A stretch of 64,000 bases of DNA from contig JAVDOI010000003.1 in the NCBI GenBank assembly GCA_032191485.1, positions 26,273,836-26,337,835 on the forward strand. The letters are read 5' to 3'. The notes beneath the pieces are model-generated. The model was not told the DNA's origin and did not search any database. It worked only from the letters and a program-made list of their open reading frames with translations. This stretch comes from Leptoclinus maculatus (lineage: Eukaryota > Chordata > Actinopteri > Perciformes > Stichaeidae). Position 1 is the stretch's first letter. Every line of letters starts with the position of its first letter. The position numbers and the translations under genes are program-made. This document shows, piece by piece, positions 26,171 through 40,000 of the stretch.

Positions 26171-29100
26171 AAAGTACACTCATTTGATGTCTTCTTCCAA
26201 CACTTTTAATGAGTAACATGGCAACTCTGACTGAGTTGCCTCTGATATTGTGGTTCCCCTGTCATACCCATATCCCAGTTGTTTCCTCTCTGAGCTGCAC
26301 ACTCGCGGGTAAAATCCAATGAAGTTTCTAGCGCATTATTTCTGTGTTCTATTAATTAGCTAGAAATGGGGAAAAAAAAATCTATGTTGTAAATTATGCA
26401 TAAAGTTTTTGTTATTCTGCAACTTTATCAGGGGCGGTTTACACATCTACAGTCTGATGCTGCTGAGTTTTCACGACAGAGAAGACTGTCCTAACTAACG
26501 AGGGAAATGTGGAATTTTAGCCACAGCTTATCTGGCTCAACACATGGTTGTAATATTTTGGGTTTGTTTTTCTTGCTCTCCTCTGCCAAAGTGTCGTCAG
26601 AGTCAAGGATCTCCAGCCTGTTTGTATGCGCCCTCCACCATTGCACCAGGCTGTCAGAGTGAGTTGGCGATGATAGATGCCCTCATCAGGACTCGCTCCC
26701 AGCGCTGCGTGACTGGCTCCCTCCATTCACCTCTCTCTTATTCTGATATCTCCTCTTTCTGTTTTTGTTCCTGCTTCTTCTCCTCCTCACTTCCCCTCTC
26801 TCGTTGTCCTTCTCTTGCTGCCGTGCTTCTTCTGTTCGTGCCTCCTCTGTTTTTTTCCATGCATGCTCATTATCTTGTCTCGCAACAACGGCCTTCCTTC
26901 TCACTAATTGTCTCCCTGTTTCTTCTTGCACTCTGCAGACCTTTGCACGGTTCAATTCAGTTCTCAAGCACCTCCCTTATTGCTCCTTTAAACAAAGACT
27001 GGTCGCTGTGGCAATCAGTATTACTGATCAGTGTTTGAGGTCAGGCGTAGTGTGGATTCCCCTCGCCCTGTGCATGCAGTTATGGGTGGCTTGGCTTCCT
27101 GGTTCACAAGCTAATGCAACATGTGGAGTTGTGGAATGGCAATTTGTTCTCCATCCGGGTAGTGATGATCCAAGGTGGATCTAAGTGGCTTTAGTGCTTG
27201 ACTTTCTCTCTTCACTTCCTTCCATGTACTCACTGACCCGATTAAGCACATGGGAGAAGTTAGTCTTCAGAAATCTCTTTAGGTTTAGGCAACAAAACTA
27301 CGAGGTGATATTTAGGAAAAGATCATGGTTTGGGTTTAAACAGACAGGCAGAAAGCTCTTTGATCATTGATCCACATCTTCTTTTTGTTCCAGTTTCTAA
27401 CATGTCCCTCGGCTCCTAATACAGATTCTATTTTGCACATTTTTGCGTGCAATCCTTATCAATTGTAAGCGCCTATTTCATTTCTCTCTGTTAACTAAAG
27501 CCTGATCATTCTGTGCTCCGTCTGGGAGAATTCTTATTCTGAAGCTTCCCTGCCTGCCTCCAGCCTGTGTGCCATCTGTTATCTTGTATACCAGATCAAA
27601 TGACATTAGGCTGAAACAGTCAACGGAAACTAAAAGAGGACTACATGTCACCACCGTCTTGCATTCTTAAGTGCTGCATGATTGCTGGACCCTCACCTGT
27701 CCATTGTTGCAGAGATGTTTAAAGCTGTTCCTGATGACCACAATCAAAGTGCATATAGCGATGCATAATAAATCTATTGGGCACATACTTGCGGGCAGTC
27801 TTTTCTAGAAAGCATTCATGGCGTTGCACTTGTGAGATGGTGACAAAAGTAATTGCATTAGGAATTTCAAAAAGAGCTTGTGAGAGAAGTGATCATCCAG
27901 GCGCTTGGTTTGAATACTGCGTACTGGTTAGGGGGGAGGCTGTGGTTTCAGGTAAGCATGTCCTGTCTTGTGCTTTAAGTCATTGTTGACTTTTTCACTG
28001 TTCAACATTCTCAACCATGTACTCAGAGTGCCTAAACATAACATATTGTGTATTTATCATGCTTCAGTTGCTATGTTGCTGTGCTATGAATGCAGATATA
28101 TTCGGTTTGACCATTTTCTGAATTTGCAGAAATGTTCATCAACATCACCATTATGTTATGCACGAATCAGATAGCAGTATATTTCTCTCTAAATGAGACC
28201 GGGTTGGGCTCTCATAACCTAAAGCTCTTCTAAAATTTCTAATGTAAATAATAAATTATCACTCGAGTGATATGAGCTTTAGCTTCTATCCAAGTCGGGA
28301 TCAGGTTAATTGCCAAGTCAGCTTTCCCATACAAGGGATTTGCTCTAGTGTTACCGCTTGTGTAACCCTAACCCTAACCCTATAAAGAAAAGTCAAATAT
28401 ATCTGTTTTTAAAATGAAGAGCTGTAAAGTTGTGTGCCAGGGGTGTGCACGGAATGTCCACGGAATGTCCAGTTCACAGTTCTAAGGATAAACACAAGTG
28501 TGAAACCAAATCCCATATTTGAGTTCTTACATATGTTATGAAGTGCGACTGCACGGGACGTCTCCACAGAAACCTGGCTCGGTGCCAGTGTCTCAAATAA
28601 AGACATAACTAGAGCGGTGATTAGACGTTACAGGAAAGAGAAAGTAGGTGTTGTATTGATTTATGCAAACTTTTCTTCAGTGCTGAGAAATTTGAGTAGG
28701 GGTAATTGGGATATTTGTGCTGGAGGGAATACGCGAATCCCCATTGTGGGTGTTTACTGCCACACCTCTGTAATTAGTGGAGGTCTCAGGAATTTATGGT
28801 GGACGTATGGATCCTCTGAGTTGCTTATTATGGTTTTCCAGCACCTCAGACAACCTGAAAGACCCGGTTTGAATTAAATCTGTCTCAGCTAAAGTCCAGA
28901 CCATGCAGACCAACGAGTTGAAGAAAAATCATTTTTAGTAGATCTTATTCTGGAAAACAAACCACTTACCACAAAACCACAACTTAGCCCTCTATGTTGT
29001 GTAGCTTGTTGATAGTTTACTATCACATCAAAGCATCTTTTTTTTAATTAAACTTTCTAAATCTGGCAGAATTCTCTCCATATGCAAATTGCCTCAGTTG

Positions 29101-32100
29101 GTTTCATTGCGTGAAGGTGAGATCTGAACTGGTTCCCATTGTATGCAGCTGGATACTTGAATGAGTTGCTATGGATTTTAATTGTTAATATTTAATAAGC
29201 AATCTGTGATTGTATTAGTTAGTGTGTCTCTGCCCAAATAAATAAATTTCAACAGCTGTGATTTGTTCTTTTTAAAGAGGAATTACTTCGAGGAACTGGT
29301 GATTTTCCATTTAAAATCTATTTTGTTTGTCATTAAGCAGTCCTTCATGGAAGGAACAAAACAAATGTATTACCAAGCGCAGCATATCAGGCAGATTTGC
29401 ACTGGGCATGAAAAAGATGTATTCAGTATAGTATGTCCTTACCTCTTTCCATTTGCCACAGTTAGTTAGTATGAAGTACAACAGCGCCCCCACTCATCCA
29501 CCTCTGTCATCACCTCACACTTACACTTGTTAGTCATCAGTAAGAATAACAATTAATTCTTCCTCATTTATGCTGCCTTCGTCACTCTCATCTGATGCAA
29601 ACTGATTTCCCTATTTAGATTCATTTAAAAAGACCTATTTCTATTGGATTAGTTGGTTATTTTGGTTAGTTTCTATTTTCTTTTCTTTTTTATCATTTTG
29701 AACATTGTGTACTGTCATCTTGCAATAATTGGGCCTTTTACTGTTTTCTGTCAAGTTCCTTTGTTTCTGTTCCTCTCCTTCTAGCATCCTTGCTGGTACC
29801 CTTCCATCTCATCCCTCCCACCCCTCCTGCCATGTTCTGCCAATTGATGCCATCTGAGGTTGCAGGCCCAGGCCCCCGGAGCTGCAAATTTACCCAGCAG
29901 CACACGTCACTAACAGGGGAGCGCAGAGCGCCCAAAATAGCCCACGCAGCAATTGGTGAAGGGGGGCCCAAGTGGTAGTTGCCGAGGACCGATTCTGACA
30001 ACAAAATGAAGGTTTCCAACATTACGTGAACATCATTTAATGAGTCGCCCTCCTGGTTGATTTATCATGTGTTTGTGCACTTCTTTGGAAAGATTCGTAA
30101 GATTTGGAATGAATTAGATTGATAATTAGGGCCTATTGATGAGGGCTTCTATGTGATGCCAGAATATACAACACCATTGAAACGTATACTGTGATACGGT
30201 TAAAAGACATGAAAGTCATCACTGACACATATTACAAACAGGACACACGTCTCTTGTGTAGGTTTTACTTCATCCCTTGGAGCATGTTTTTGTGAGCATC
30301 TACAGTAACATCAAAGCATGGCAAACGTGTTGAAAGGTGTCACTTAATTCCAGTCATTACTCGACCAACCAATGAGATCTTTAGATGCCTGCATAGTTGC
30401 AGGCTGGTGTTGCATAAGGGGGGGGAGAGAGACATGCAGTGTTTAATTAAAAGCGGCTTACAAAGGCAACATTCAGGGGTTTTCTTGTTACACAGCGCAG
30501 TCCCCAATTCCTAGAAATTCAGCAAGTATCCAATCGTGAAAACGCCTGGTTCCTGAAGCCTGGCGGACTGAAATTGAGTTCAGATTCAGCAACAGCACAA
30601 GTATTATGCACGGCCAAACCGTTTACCCTTGCCGATCAAAGGCAGTGAACTACACAGAAAGTCTCGCAAGTGTTCTGTTAGGTCACTATACTTATTAAGA
30701 CCAACTGATCTTTACAAGTTATGAAACACGTTCAAGACAAGATTATGCAGCCAGTCGAACAACAAACAACAAATCTGCTGAAAAGACACTCCTTTTACGT
30801 TTGTTCTTGCTCACAGTGTGTAATCCAAAGGCCTGCCAAAGAATGACTGAAAACAGATCTCCTCTCACCCAATATGACCCCCATTCATCCATAGAGTAAA
30901 TCTGTTACTCGTGAAGCAATTAAACCATTACAGTTGAGTTCGGGACTTCATTGCACTCATGGCGGGGATAAACATGAGCTAATTACACATGTATGACAGA
31001 TGAAAACATAACTTAACCCATATCTCATGTGGAGTTCATAACTGAGAGTTCACACAACAAGTTCCCCAAATACCGAGAATTGGAAAGAGAGATAGTGGCT
31101 AGTTTGTCCCTCTTGCTAAGTATTTGATGGGGAATGTAAGAGGTGGCTGCTCTATTCCAGAAGCTTTTACGAGGGACGTCACCCAGGGACATTTTTGGAC
31201 ATTTCCGGCAGATGTTGATATTTGCCTTCCCTTTAATATCCTTTCTCCACACTACCACCTCCAACTAAATCTACACCAATTTAAAATCACAAAATAGATG
31301 TTTGCTCCCTCAAAACAAATGCAACTCCATTGCATACTTTCCATTATAGCCCATTAGGATTGGGTAGATCAAGAGCATTTTAAATGATGGAAGCATGAAC
31401 ATGGTCTTTGGTTGGAGCAAAGCCGGTGCAATTTGGTTACGTGGGTTTTGCAGACACTGATGTGTGGATGACATTACATGAAAGGTGGTGTCCAACTCGT
31501 ACAGTAGATGGTGGTAGAACCCCACAGAACAGATTAGCACATAGAAATATGATCCGTGCAACCACACGGGACACATTTCAGCAGCGCCTGGAAAACAGGG
31601 TGTTAGGGGCCCTTGTTGTGAAGAAGTTAATTGCTTTGTATCTATTTGTATGCGTCTATTTCTGTCTAGTCACCTGAATATTTTATGATTACGTGTGTAT
31701 ATCTGTGTCCCATGTACATTGTGTTACATATACAGTAGCTACACATTTTATATTCATAAAGAAACATTCATTAGGGCGCTGTGCGCAGAACACTGCTTAC
31801 TTCCCCGACTGCTGCATTCATTTCCATTTACAGCTGTGTTTATAATATAATCACGCAAAGATCCTCGAATCTAATATTTATGGTCGTAAAGGAGAGAATC
31901 TGTTGGGTTCGTGGCGATAGTGCAGCAATAAAACAGAGATGAATACAGTATTTCATTATTTTGTTTAAATTCCTTTATAATGGAAGGCACAATATGCATT
32001 TTCATGATAATCATACAAATAAATAAGTGCCTTTAATAACAGCCATTTCTACATGTCATTACAGTGAACACAGGTGTAATTATTGACAATAATCACAGCC

Positions 32101-32538
32101 CATTTATGTGGGCCAGGGCCCCCCGTCGTGCTTGTTGGCTCATTGAAATGGCTGTGACCCACTGACTAAAATGGGAGCATAATTCATTTGACAACTGTGT
32201 CCACCCTGCTGTGACATGTACAAATCGGGCCTATTCCACAAAATATCATTTGCATTTTTCCCCTGGTAGAGGAACCCTGATTTCACTGTCCCCCACTCTG
32301 AGACCAAACCTTTATCCTTAAAATGTTATGCACGCCACTCGGTAGCAGTACTTCAAACTTCTAGAAATGTTTGAGCGGAAGATGGAATGAAACAAATAAA
32401 TATACAGATGATTATTATCTTCTGATTACAGACAATCTGCTGTGAGGATTTCAAAGTCGGTTGCAGTGTGTAACAGTGATAAATAGAACAATGGTTTTAT
32501 AAATGCAGTTCATCAGTGCTTAAAATATCAAGATCTGT
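26171..32538. other. Intergenic with possible conserved non-coding blocks
   Basis: Pyrimidine-rich DNA at 26750-26940 gives long but low-complexity frames. Blocks at 29795-30050 (ccaattgatgccatctgagg, caattggtgaaggggggccc) and 32090-32260 (ggccagggccccccgtcg, ggctgtgacccactgact) have the look of constrained non-coding sequence, flanked by TAAT-rich DNA. This is an impression without alignment. No gene was recognised. Confidence 0.4.
28362..28381. repeat. Short telomere-like (CCCTAA) run
   Basis: Three consecutive ccctaa-type units inside intergenic DNA. Another degenerate run lies at 1019-1060 (ccctaacctttaccctaacc, ctaacctaattataaccc). Confidence 0.7.
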
Positions 32539-33076
32539 TTTATTTCGATTGTCCAGCTTTTCCATTTTGCTACCGAGCTGGAAATGAGCCATGGATGATA
32601 TAATATGTATGCATGCAGCGAGGGACTGGACGGGTATCACAAAGTAAAGTGTGCGTGCTGCAGCTCATTCATCAGCGCTAAACTCAAGGCCTTAAGTGGC
32701 TCTTGAATACAGTCGAACACAGATATGTTTTTGGCGGTCTTAAAACTCTTGAGGTTTCTGGGTGCGCTGGTCTTCTGGTGAAAAACTACACCAGTCATGC
32801 AGAATGTTCTCTTCTCATAAAGCATACAGCAAAAGGAGTAACAAGTAGGCCAGGGAGGACATCTAGTGGTGAAAGGTGTGCTGGTCCAACATGACTTATT
32901 ACTGACAAATAACCCCCTGAGCATTTTAGAATACATTACTCGACCTAACTAAATATTAAACATGGCTGTAAACACAATCCTTCCGTGGAAATATTACATT
33001 GCACCAGACATTTCCTTACCAAATGTCTTTTGCCCTTATGTATAAACGTACAGAATATGAGGCTTTGAGAATGGGG

Positions 33077-36054
33077 TCAGTGAGCGCTCTCTCGGAGAAA
33101 CTTGGTGAGACCCTCGTACGTAACAAACACCACCATGTTGACGGGGAATGCGCGCAGCCAGTTGATGCCTAAGCTCTTGAAGAACACCCCCGCGCCCTCC
33201 GTCCTCACCGTCTCAGTGATGCAGTGAAAGAAACCCTTGTATCGCCTCTTCTCCTGCGCTCCGTCCATCTGCAGACGCGCTTTGATCACGTCCATGGGGG
33301 TCGCTAAGGTCCAGCCTACTATTCCTGCTAATCCACCGGCCAGCATCACGCCACTCCAACCTGGAGGAGATTTATAGAAAAGGACGCTGAAGTTAAAAGG
33401 GATACACTGACATTTCAAATTTAAACTTTAATCCTGAAGGACATTGTAACATAAAGAGGAAAGAGTTTTGTGATCTGTTTGTTATATATTGGCCTTGATA
33501 GTGCTCCTCCTCAAGGATATGAGCTACATTACAGCTTATGCAACATTTTCAATTTAGATCAGATATTTTAAGTAAATGCGGTGTTGACTTCACTCACTTG
33601 GTTTTTCCTTGCCGCTGTCTGTCAGCCATTCACTGAGCGTTGCGTAAGTCAGAAAGTACGTGGCGTACGACGCCGTGTCTCTCAGCATAAGTGGGAGCAC
33701 TCCTCTGTAAAGGCCCCTGAGACCCTCCTCTTTGACAATGGTCAGCAGACAGTGAACTGGACCTCGGTACTTGGGTTTGGGCGTGCCGGTTCCTCCTCGC
33801 TTCGACGTCGTCTGACACTGCAGACGCACTTTCACTATGTCACCTGGAGACATCACTGATGTCTGTTGGAGGCAGATCAGGAGAGACGCAAAGGCAGAAA
33901 TCTCAGAAGCAGATACCTCAAAACATGTGTAAATAAAACCGCAAAGCTATAAACATCTGGGGATATGATGTTACATATATGCCAAATATACACATGGATG
34001 TAAACTATGCATTGCATGTCTGTTACCTGAGCCACCCCCGCCGTCATACCAGAGAGGAAGATATCTAGTTTGGTGTTTGGACCATGACCAGCTCCGCGCG
34101 CCTGGCTCAGACATTGCAGGCAGTTCCTGTATGTGCCGAACACCACCGAAGAAGTCATAGAGATCGTGATGAGGGGCAAGGTCATGCCTTTGAAGAAGCC
34201 ATGCACCTGATGACACAAAAGAGAGAAACCAAATGATGAACCACAGAGACGTAGCAGACACAGCACCCTACTCCCCCATCTGTCACTTGACTTTGTTGTC
34301 AGCTATTAAATTGTCTTTATATTCTGATGCAAGCTAATTGGCATCCAAGTCCATATCTAATCTGATAATAATAATAATACTTTTTATTGTATAGCACTTT
34401 TCAAGCTGGGAGCATAAAGTGCTTTCCATAGACAGCAGATTAATCATTCCGAAGCATATAAGGTAGGACAAGTGATACTATTAAAATAAACTTAAAATCA
34501 AGTGGTTGCACAACAGAGCAATTTTTTGAAAATAAATCGATCCCCCTTAGACCTCAACCTGGACTCTGGAACAGCTAGCAGGCCTAACCCAGTGGATCTG
34601 AGTGTCCCTTTTTGGACAATAGGGAGTTAAAAGTTCACTGATGTATTCTGGCGCCTGGCCATGCAAAGCATTTGTAAGTAATGAGTACAATTATTAAATG
34701 GATTCTAAAGGAAATTGGTAACCAGTGCAGGGAGGCTAAAACTGATGTGATGTGAGAAGAGCGTTTGCTCTTTGTCAGCAGTCTGGCTGCAGAGTTTTTG
34801 CACAGTCTGATGTTTTGGCTACATCTCGGTCACTGAGAAAGGTAAACAAGGCATTGCAATAGTCCCGTCATGAGGAAATAAAAGCTTGAGTAATCTTCCC
34901 TGTATTGCTAAAAGATCAGATGTCTCTGACTTTAAAGAGGGTGTCTGATGATGTGCAGACACCCTGAATAATGTTCATATACCTCAGCAGGATGCTCTTG
35001 ACCCCCTGGACCATGTGTTACTGCGAGGATTTTTCACTTTTGTGTTTATTCAAGCTGTCACTGTGGAGGAAAGGGGTAGTGTTTACGAGCACCAGGGTCC
35101 CTTTAGAAAACCTCTAATTTGACTGCAGCAAGGGTCCTGGTTCTGGTTCTCCCGTAGCAGCAATACAGCCTGGGCCTCCTGCAGCGTGGTGTCTTACACA
35201 ATGCTTTATACACACCCAACATTGTTCTTGCCTCTAAACAACTTGTCAGAGTCATTTGACAACATTTAGAGGCACACTTGATATGTAGTCTACACCTGTT
35301 TCACTTACCCCTTCTTTTGAAAATGTCTCCGCTACACACTGCCATATCCCGGTGAACTGTCTCTGGGTTTGGATCCGGACCTAAAAAAAAAATAAGAATA
35401 TGACGTAAAAACGACATCAATTTATTATATTATAATAATTTATTATATATACAAATAGTGTACCTTCACAGTGTCCAGAGGGTAGCCCACTGCAACTCCA
35501 CATGCTCCTGTGTGTCCAGAGGAAAGGGAGCATCAAGGACACAGCAGAAACACAGTGATGCACAAGGTTATGGGCTTTAACTGAAAACCTGTTAATAATG
35601 TGCAGCTGTCAGGAAGGCCATCTTCATCTCAAACATATAGCCTTGAAAAGACAAAATAAGCAAATCTAAGAAATGATTATGAGCTGAGTAACGTGAGACC
35701 TACCGGTGTAACCCCATGCATGTATATACTTGTCAAGTGTGCATAAGACAGGTATTTGTCAAATACTACTTCTACTACTCCTTAAGTTCTTCAGGCTACA
35801 TTTACAGGGTAACGTACAGATATACCATGTATACGAGGACATACAGAACCCGTTTTACAAGACACATAACGTCACAAGTTAACGTCACGGTTAATCTAAT
35901 CTTCCCATAAACTGTCATATGTTTATCGGTCCATGCTAATACCGTAGCTAGCCATTTAGCAAACACATGCCTCCTCGTGCTAACTGACAGTAACTACAAG
36001 CTAGCATCAGCTGTTACCTGCAAATGATCCAGACACAAAATCAACGATATGCAT
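33077..36054 (-). CDS. slc25a47: Mitochondrial carrier, slc25a47-like, six exons, complete
   Basis: Six exons, read 5' to 3' on the minus strand: 36054-36018, 35507-35464, 35380-35309, 34206-34027, 33862-33598 and 33360-33077. All introns are GT-AG and the frame is continuous, giving 293 residues. The protein has the three repeats of the SLC25 family, with signatures PLDTVK (22-27), PGDIVK (117-122) and PMDVIK (221-226); the second departs from Px[DE]xx[KR] by an extra G before D. Contact point II carries RD (172-173), as in carriers of amino-acid-like substrates. The C-terminal AFPVNMVVFVTYE stretch and the divergent position next to slc25a29 fit SLC25A47 better than its relative SLC25A45, which is the main alternative. 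The protein is expected in the inner mitochondrial membrane; in mammals SLC25A47 is liver-enriched, and its substrate is not settled to my knowledge. The first in-frame ATG at 36054 lies just before the conserved VDFV(S)G start. A possible polyadenylation signal (tttatt on the plus strand) is at 32539-32544. Confidence 0.87.
34350..35060. repeat. Dispersed teleost repeat in intron 3 of slc25a47
   Basis: This intron segment starts with ATA microsatellite bases and a 'tagcacttttcaagc ... aaagtgctttcca' inverted core, then runs into a long moderately conserved block (acctcaacctggactctgg through caatagtcccgtcatgagg). I recognise both parts as pieces of repeats common in fish genomes. I cannot say whether this is a LINE tail or a non-autonomous DNA element. 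No ORF of note is present and the splice sites of the host gene are untouched. Confidence 0.5.
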
Positions 36055-37090
36055 CCTGTCAGATGGTGACTGACCAACAGATATTGTTCAGATGTGAGCC
36101 CATGCTGCCTCTAGTTTTGGATCAGTAACCTTGAGTGTGTTGCTGTTACATGATGCGTTACATGCGTAGCAGGAGTTTACTACTGGATGAACAGGGTCGT
36201 CACATAATCGTTGGTCCCGCCTTCAACCGAAGGCAGCCGAAATACATAATGGTCAGTGTAGGCAAGTTGTGGATATGGCGTACAACAAAGATTAAAGTTG
36301 AAGAAAATACACCATTTTACCACTGTAATTATTTCATAATAAACCACGAAAAAACGCCACTTTTCAAATCATTTTCAGCGGAACTGTTAAAGCGTATTGC
36401 CAGGTATCATATTATACAATTTCGTTATGATCAGTACATAAACGTGTCGAACACATTTGTGAATGACGAGCCGTTTAATGATTCAATAAACACGGCTCTG
36501 GGACAGTCCATTCAAAAGCAACACATCACGAGCGCTATGACGCATTTCAACACTGGGAGCCCTCTGGTGGTTAAGCAGCCAATGAATGACGAGCATTACG
36601 TCCGAAGTGGGGCGTCGGCGTCATTACTTCACTCTGATTGGATAAAGAGGCCGGCAATTCCCGCCCCTCCATTAATAACTTCCTGCGACGCTAGCTTGCG
36701 TGCTATAGAGAAGAAAAAACCGTTGATAAATACAAGTGGAGAGGGTGTTCGCTTTGTGAGGTCGTTCAGGTGAACAGGAGAGGACTGAGAACAAGCTAAA
36801 CAATACATTGAAAAACAAAATATAATTGTTAGCATTTGTGGACTGTCAGGGCATAATAACGGGACTCGGAGCTAGCTAGCCAGTGCTAGCTAAATAGAGA
36901 CGAACGGAAAGTGTCAGTTAGTCTATTAGCGAGATTAAACAGTTAGGGACGGCGACTCTCAGCTGCACAACGAAGGAAACGGGGTTGAAAAACAAAAACA
37001 ACGTTTCACAGAATTGCTAAAGGGCCTCTTCAGTCAACGTTAGGTAACGTGATATTTAGTCCTCCAGCTCGGTGACGTTGAAGAGCGGTG
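36055..37090. promoter_or_regulatory. Divergent intergenic promoter region of slc25a47 and slc25a29
   Basis: This is the roughly 1-kb gap between the two start codons, so it must hold both 5'UTRs and both promoters unless there are upstream non-coding exons. A cluster of promoter-type motifs sits at 36579-36690: CCAAT (36579-36583), an inverted CCAAT (ATTGG, 36637-36641), a GC box CCGCCCC (36661-36667) and an inverted ETS core (36678-36684). No TATA box stands out. The cluster is nearer slc25a29, so it probably drives that gene, with a 5'UTR of roughly 300-400 bases. The motifs are seen; their use is inferred. Confidence 0.55.
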
Positions 37091-40000
37091 ATGGACTTCG
37101 TTGCTGGATGCGTCGGAGGTACGTTAAGTCTGTCAGCCCCTTTATCTTGTATTCTGTTCGATGACTAACGTTCAAGTTGACATATAGCCAAAGTTGATTT
37201 GGGACGCTGTAGCGTGCTCTGTCTGTGGGGAAACGCCCCCCTCTCTCTTTCTCTTTATAACAGTAGCAAAACACAAACCTCCCTTAACTAATGTGATGCA
37301 ACTCCTTCACAAGATTGCAATTGCATTTTCCAAATTCCACCGCAGGTCGGCACATCAAAGCAAATGCTGTAAATACCACTGATTGCATCTGACACGGTGG
37401 CAGACTTTTGACTTTGAGGGAGTGTAAAGATATACATAATCCAGAAGGTTAGGTTGTCATATACATCATTTGTAATGAATTGAATCTACCAGGTCTCTGG
37501 TATGTCCAGTTTTCAGCATATTACATCGTCTTCTAGGGAAAGAAATATTTACGTCCTTGCTAACCAAGGGTGCTCCAACCTTCTGCATTACTGGTGTCAC
37601 CCTGTTAAGAATTGAAAGCATGCAAACATTACGCAAGTGCAACGTGAGCATTCAAGCTATGGCTTGTCAGATGCCATGAATCATGAATCAGTACACGCCC
37701 CATTCACAGACCAATCTCATGCTTTCTTTTCTTAACAGAGACCTGGCTTGGCAGACAAATGGGAAGCTGGTTGTTGCAGTTGCCTAGTTTGTGCTTATAG
37801 CTAAGTGGCGTCATATTTGAAACCAGTGACGCTTGCGTTCATGTTCAGACATTAACAGATGGGTGGTGACACATTGGGCATGGTGATGCAACACCCTCGT
37901 CTTGTTTTCCTGTACTTTGATCGTCCCAGTGCGTCGAGGTCGATGACCTGTACCCATTGTGTCAAACACGCCTGCTTGTGTTCCTTTCCTGGCTTACAGC
38001 TGAGACTCATTCCTGATTGGCTCTTTTTTTACAAATGGGGCAGGTGACAAAGCAGCTTCTTATGACGGATAAGCTGGCCGTGGTTTGTTTACTGTGGGTG
38101 ACACAGGCGGGCCAGTAATTAAACTCTTTGTTTACCAACTTGTGATGGACATATGCCACTGTTTTTATTATTTCATTTAATCATTACATCTGTCAGGAAT
38201 GAAAATACTTGCAGCGTTAGATGTTATTATCCTCCTTGGAGTGGAAGATATAGATAAAATCCTCTTTGTAATTTCATGTCACAATATTGATGTAGTATAT
38301 CATGATATAGGACAAAATCCATTGAAAACCGTTATCTGATATCATGATCGTATACAATGAAAATCTGTCATAAAGCCGTCTTACTCATTGATTGGCATCA
38401 TTGTCGGCAATGATCAAACGCATCCATACATAGCTACCACACTATTAATAAACCGTATTGCAAAATGTCAAATTTGTACGTGACATTGCCTCTAAAAACC
38501 TAATGCTGTCATTCCTTTGTTTGTTTATGGGCTCACTCTTCGTGTTGTTTGTGGTCTGTCCAGGAACTGTTGTCAGGTTTGATCATAGACTGAGATGAGA
38601 CTTCAGAACGTTGGCATGCGCTGCAAGATCCCAGGTTATGTAACGTTCAAAGTAACGAAAGTTTTAGAGGGTGAGGAGGCCCAGCGAGCTGGCTCAGGCT
38701 CGATAAGCCAGTGTTACCCTGGAGGAGATGGCAGCACACTCTAAAATTACACAACAGTGCCAGCAGCAAGAGTTTTAGTGGCCTTTAAAGACTGGTTAAA
38801 AGGGCCCGATGTGGTCCAGATCTCTGAAAAGAATCAGATAAACTGTAATGTGTAGAAACTGTCGGGGTAATGAAGACTAAGTAGAATATGTTCACAGTTG
38901 TTTCCTTTGTCTCCAGGTGCTGCTGGAGTGTTGGTTGGACATCCATTCGACACAGTCAAGGTGGGGAAAAGCTTTCTTCTAAGGCACCATGTCAGTACAG
39001 AGTTTAATAACAACTTTATAGACCTTTTTAGGTAATTCTCTGTTTAAAAAAAATTCCATTAACTGTTAAACAGAACTGTCGGTCTGTTTTCAACATGTGT
39101 ATTGAATGCCTCGTGCCAAATGTTTTTCATCAAGTTGCCATCTCGTCACTGTACTTTGTAGACAGCCAACCGATTTGAACACGACTCCATTTTCTTACTC
39201 CCTGTCCTGAATGTCTTCTCTTCCAGGTGAGGCTGCAGGTCCAGAGTATTAATAAGCCGCTGTATCGTGGGACCTTTCATTGTTTCCAGTCCATCATACG
39301 GCAGGAGTCGGTACGTGGATTTATTGCTAATATATGCACGCAGTAATATGACTAAGTGACTATGTTTGATTTATTGTTATGTGGCATCTCCTTTTCTGGG
39401 CCCGTTGCTCACAATGACACCTCTGCAATCGCTTTGTTTGATAGAAGCTAACTTTAGCCGGGTCCAGCCACCACGGCTGTGAGGTCAGAGTGACCTGATA
39501 GCAGAGTTCTGTCCCTCTTGGTCCTAACACGGAGTACTTCACCTTAACTTGAAGTGTAGTTCTGTTAAATGTTTTCAGACATGTTTGGTTATTTACAAGC
39601 TTCGTTTCTCCCAAGCAATAAGGATACCTTTTGTCAGCCTGAGAAGTATACACATCATAGAATTTGTTATCCAAATGTACTGAATTACTGCCAGCAGCAG
39701 ATCACTGCTTTGGTCAAACTGAAGGAGCACTTGTTTCCAGGATGAATATTTAAGTAGCCTCAGGGCGTTTCACATTTCTGTACTTTTACTGCAGGCACCT
39801 TCATCACAGGAAGCCTGTAACTGTGTTTACTTTATTACACTTTGGAGCATATTCTGCTGTTAGGAGGAGCTCTTAAATACATGATCATGATAATGGCTGC
39901 TCTGTTTGTTCTGAAAACATTGCATGCTGGGTAACCTTTTTAAATGATGAGCACAAAAGGTGATTTAAAAACCTGCGTTTTATCTATTAAATAAGTTATG

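Noticed and set aside
26544..27184. Overlapping frames of 164 and 139 codons on the plus strand
   Set aside because: They lie in a pyrimidine-rich tract that yields Leu/Ser/Phe/Cys-rich nonsense in two plus frames and a charged shadow on the minus strand. No domain and no consistent frame.
33971..34266. Alternative minus-strand frames over exon 4 of slc25a47
   Set aside because: They are shadow frames or read-throughs into introns; the carrier frame with GT-AG junctions explains the exon.
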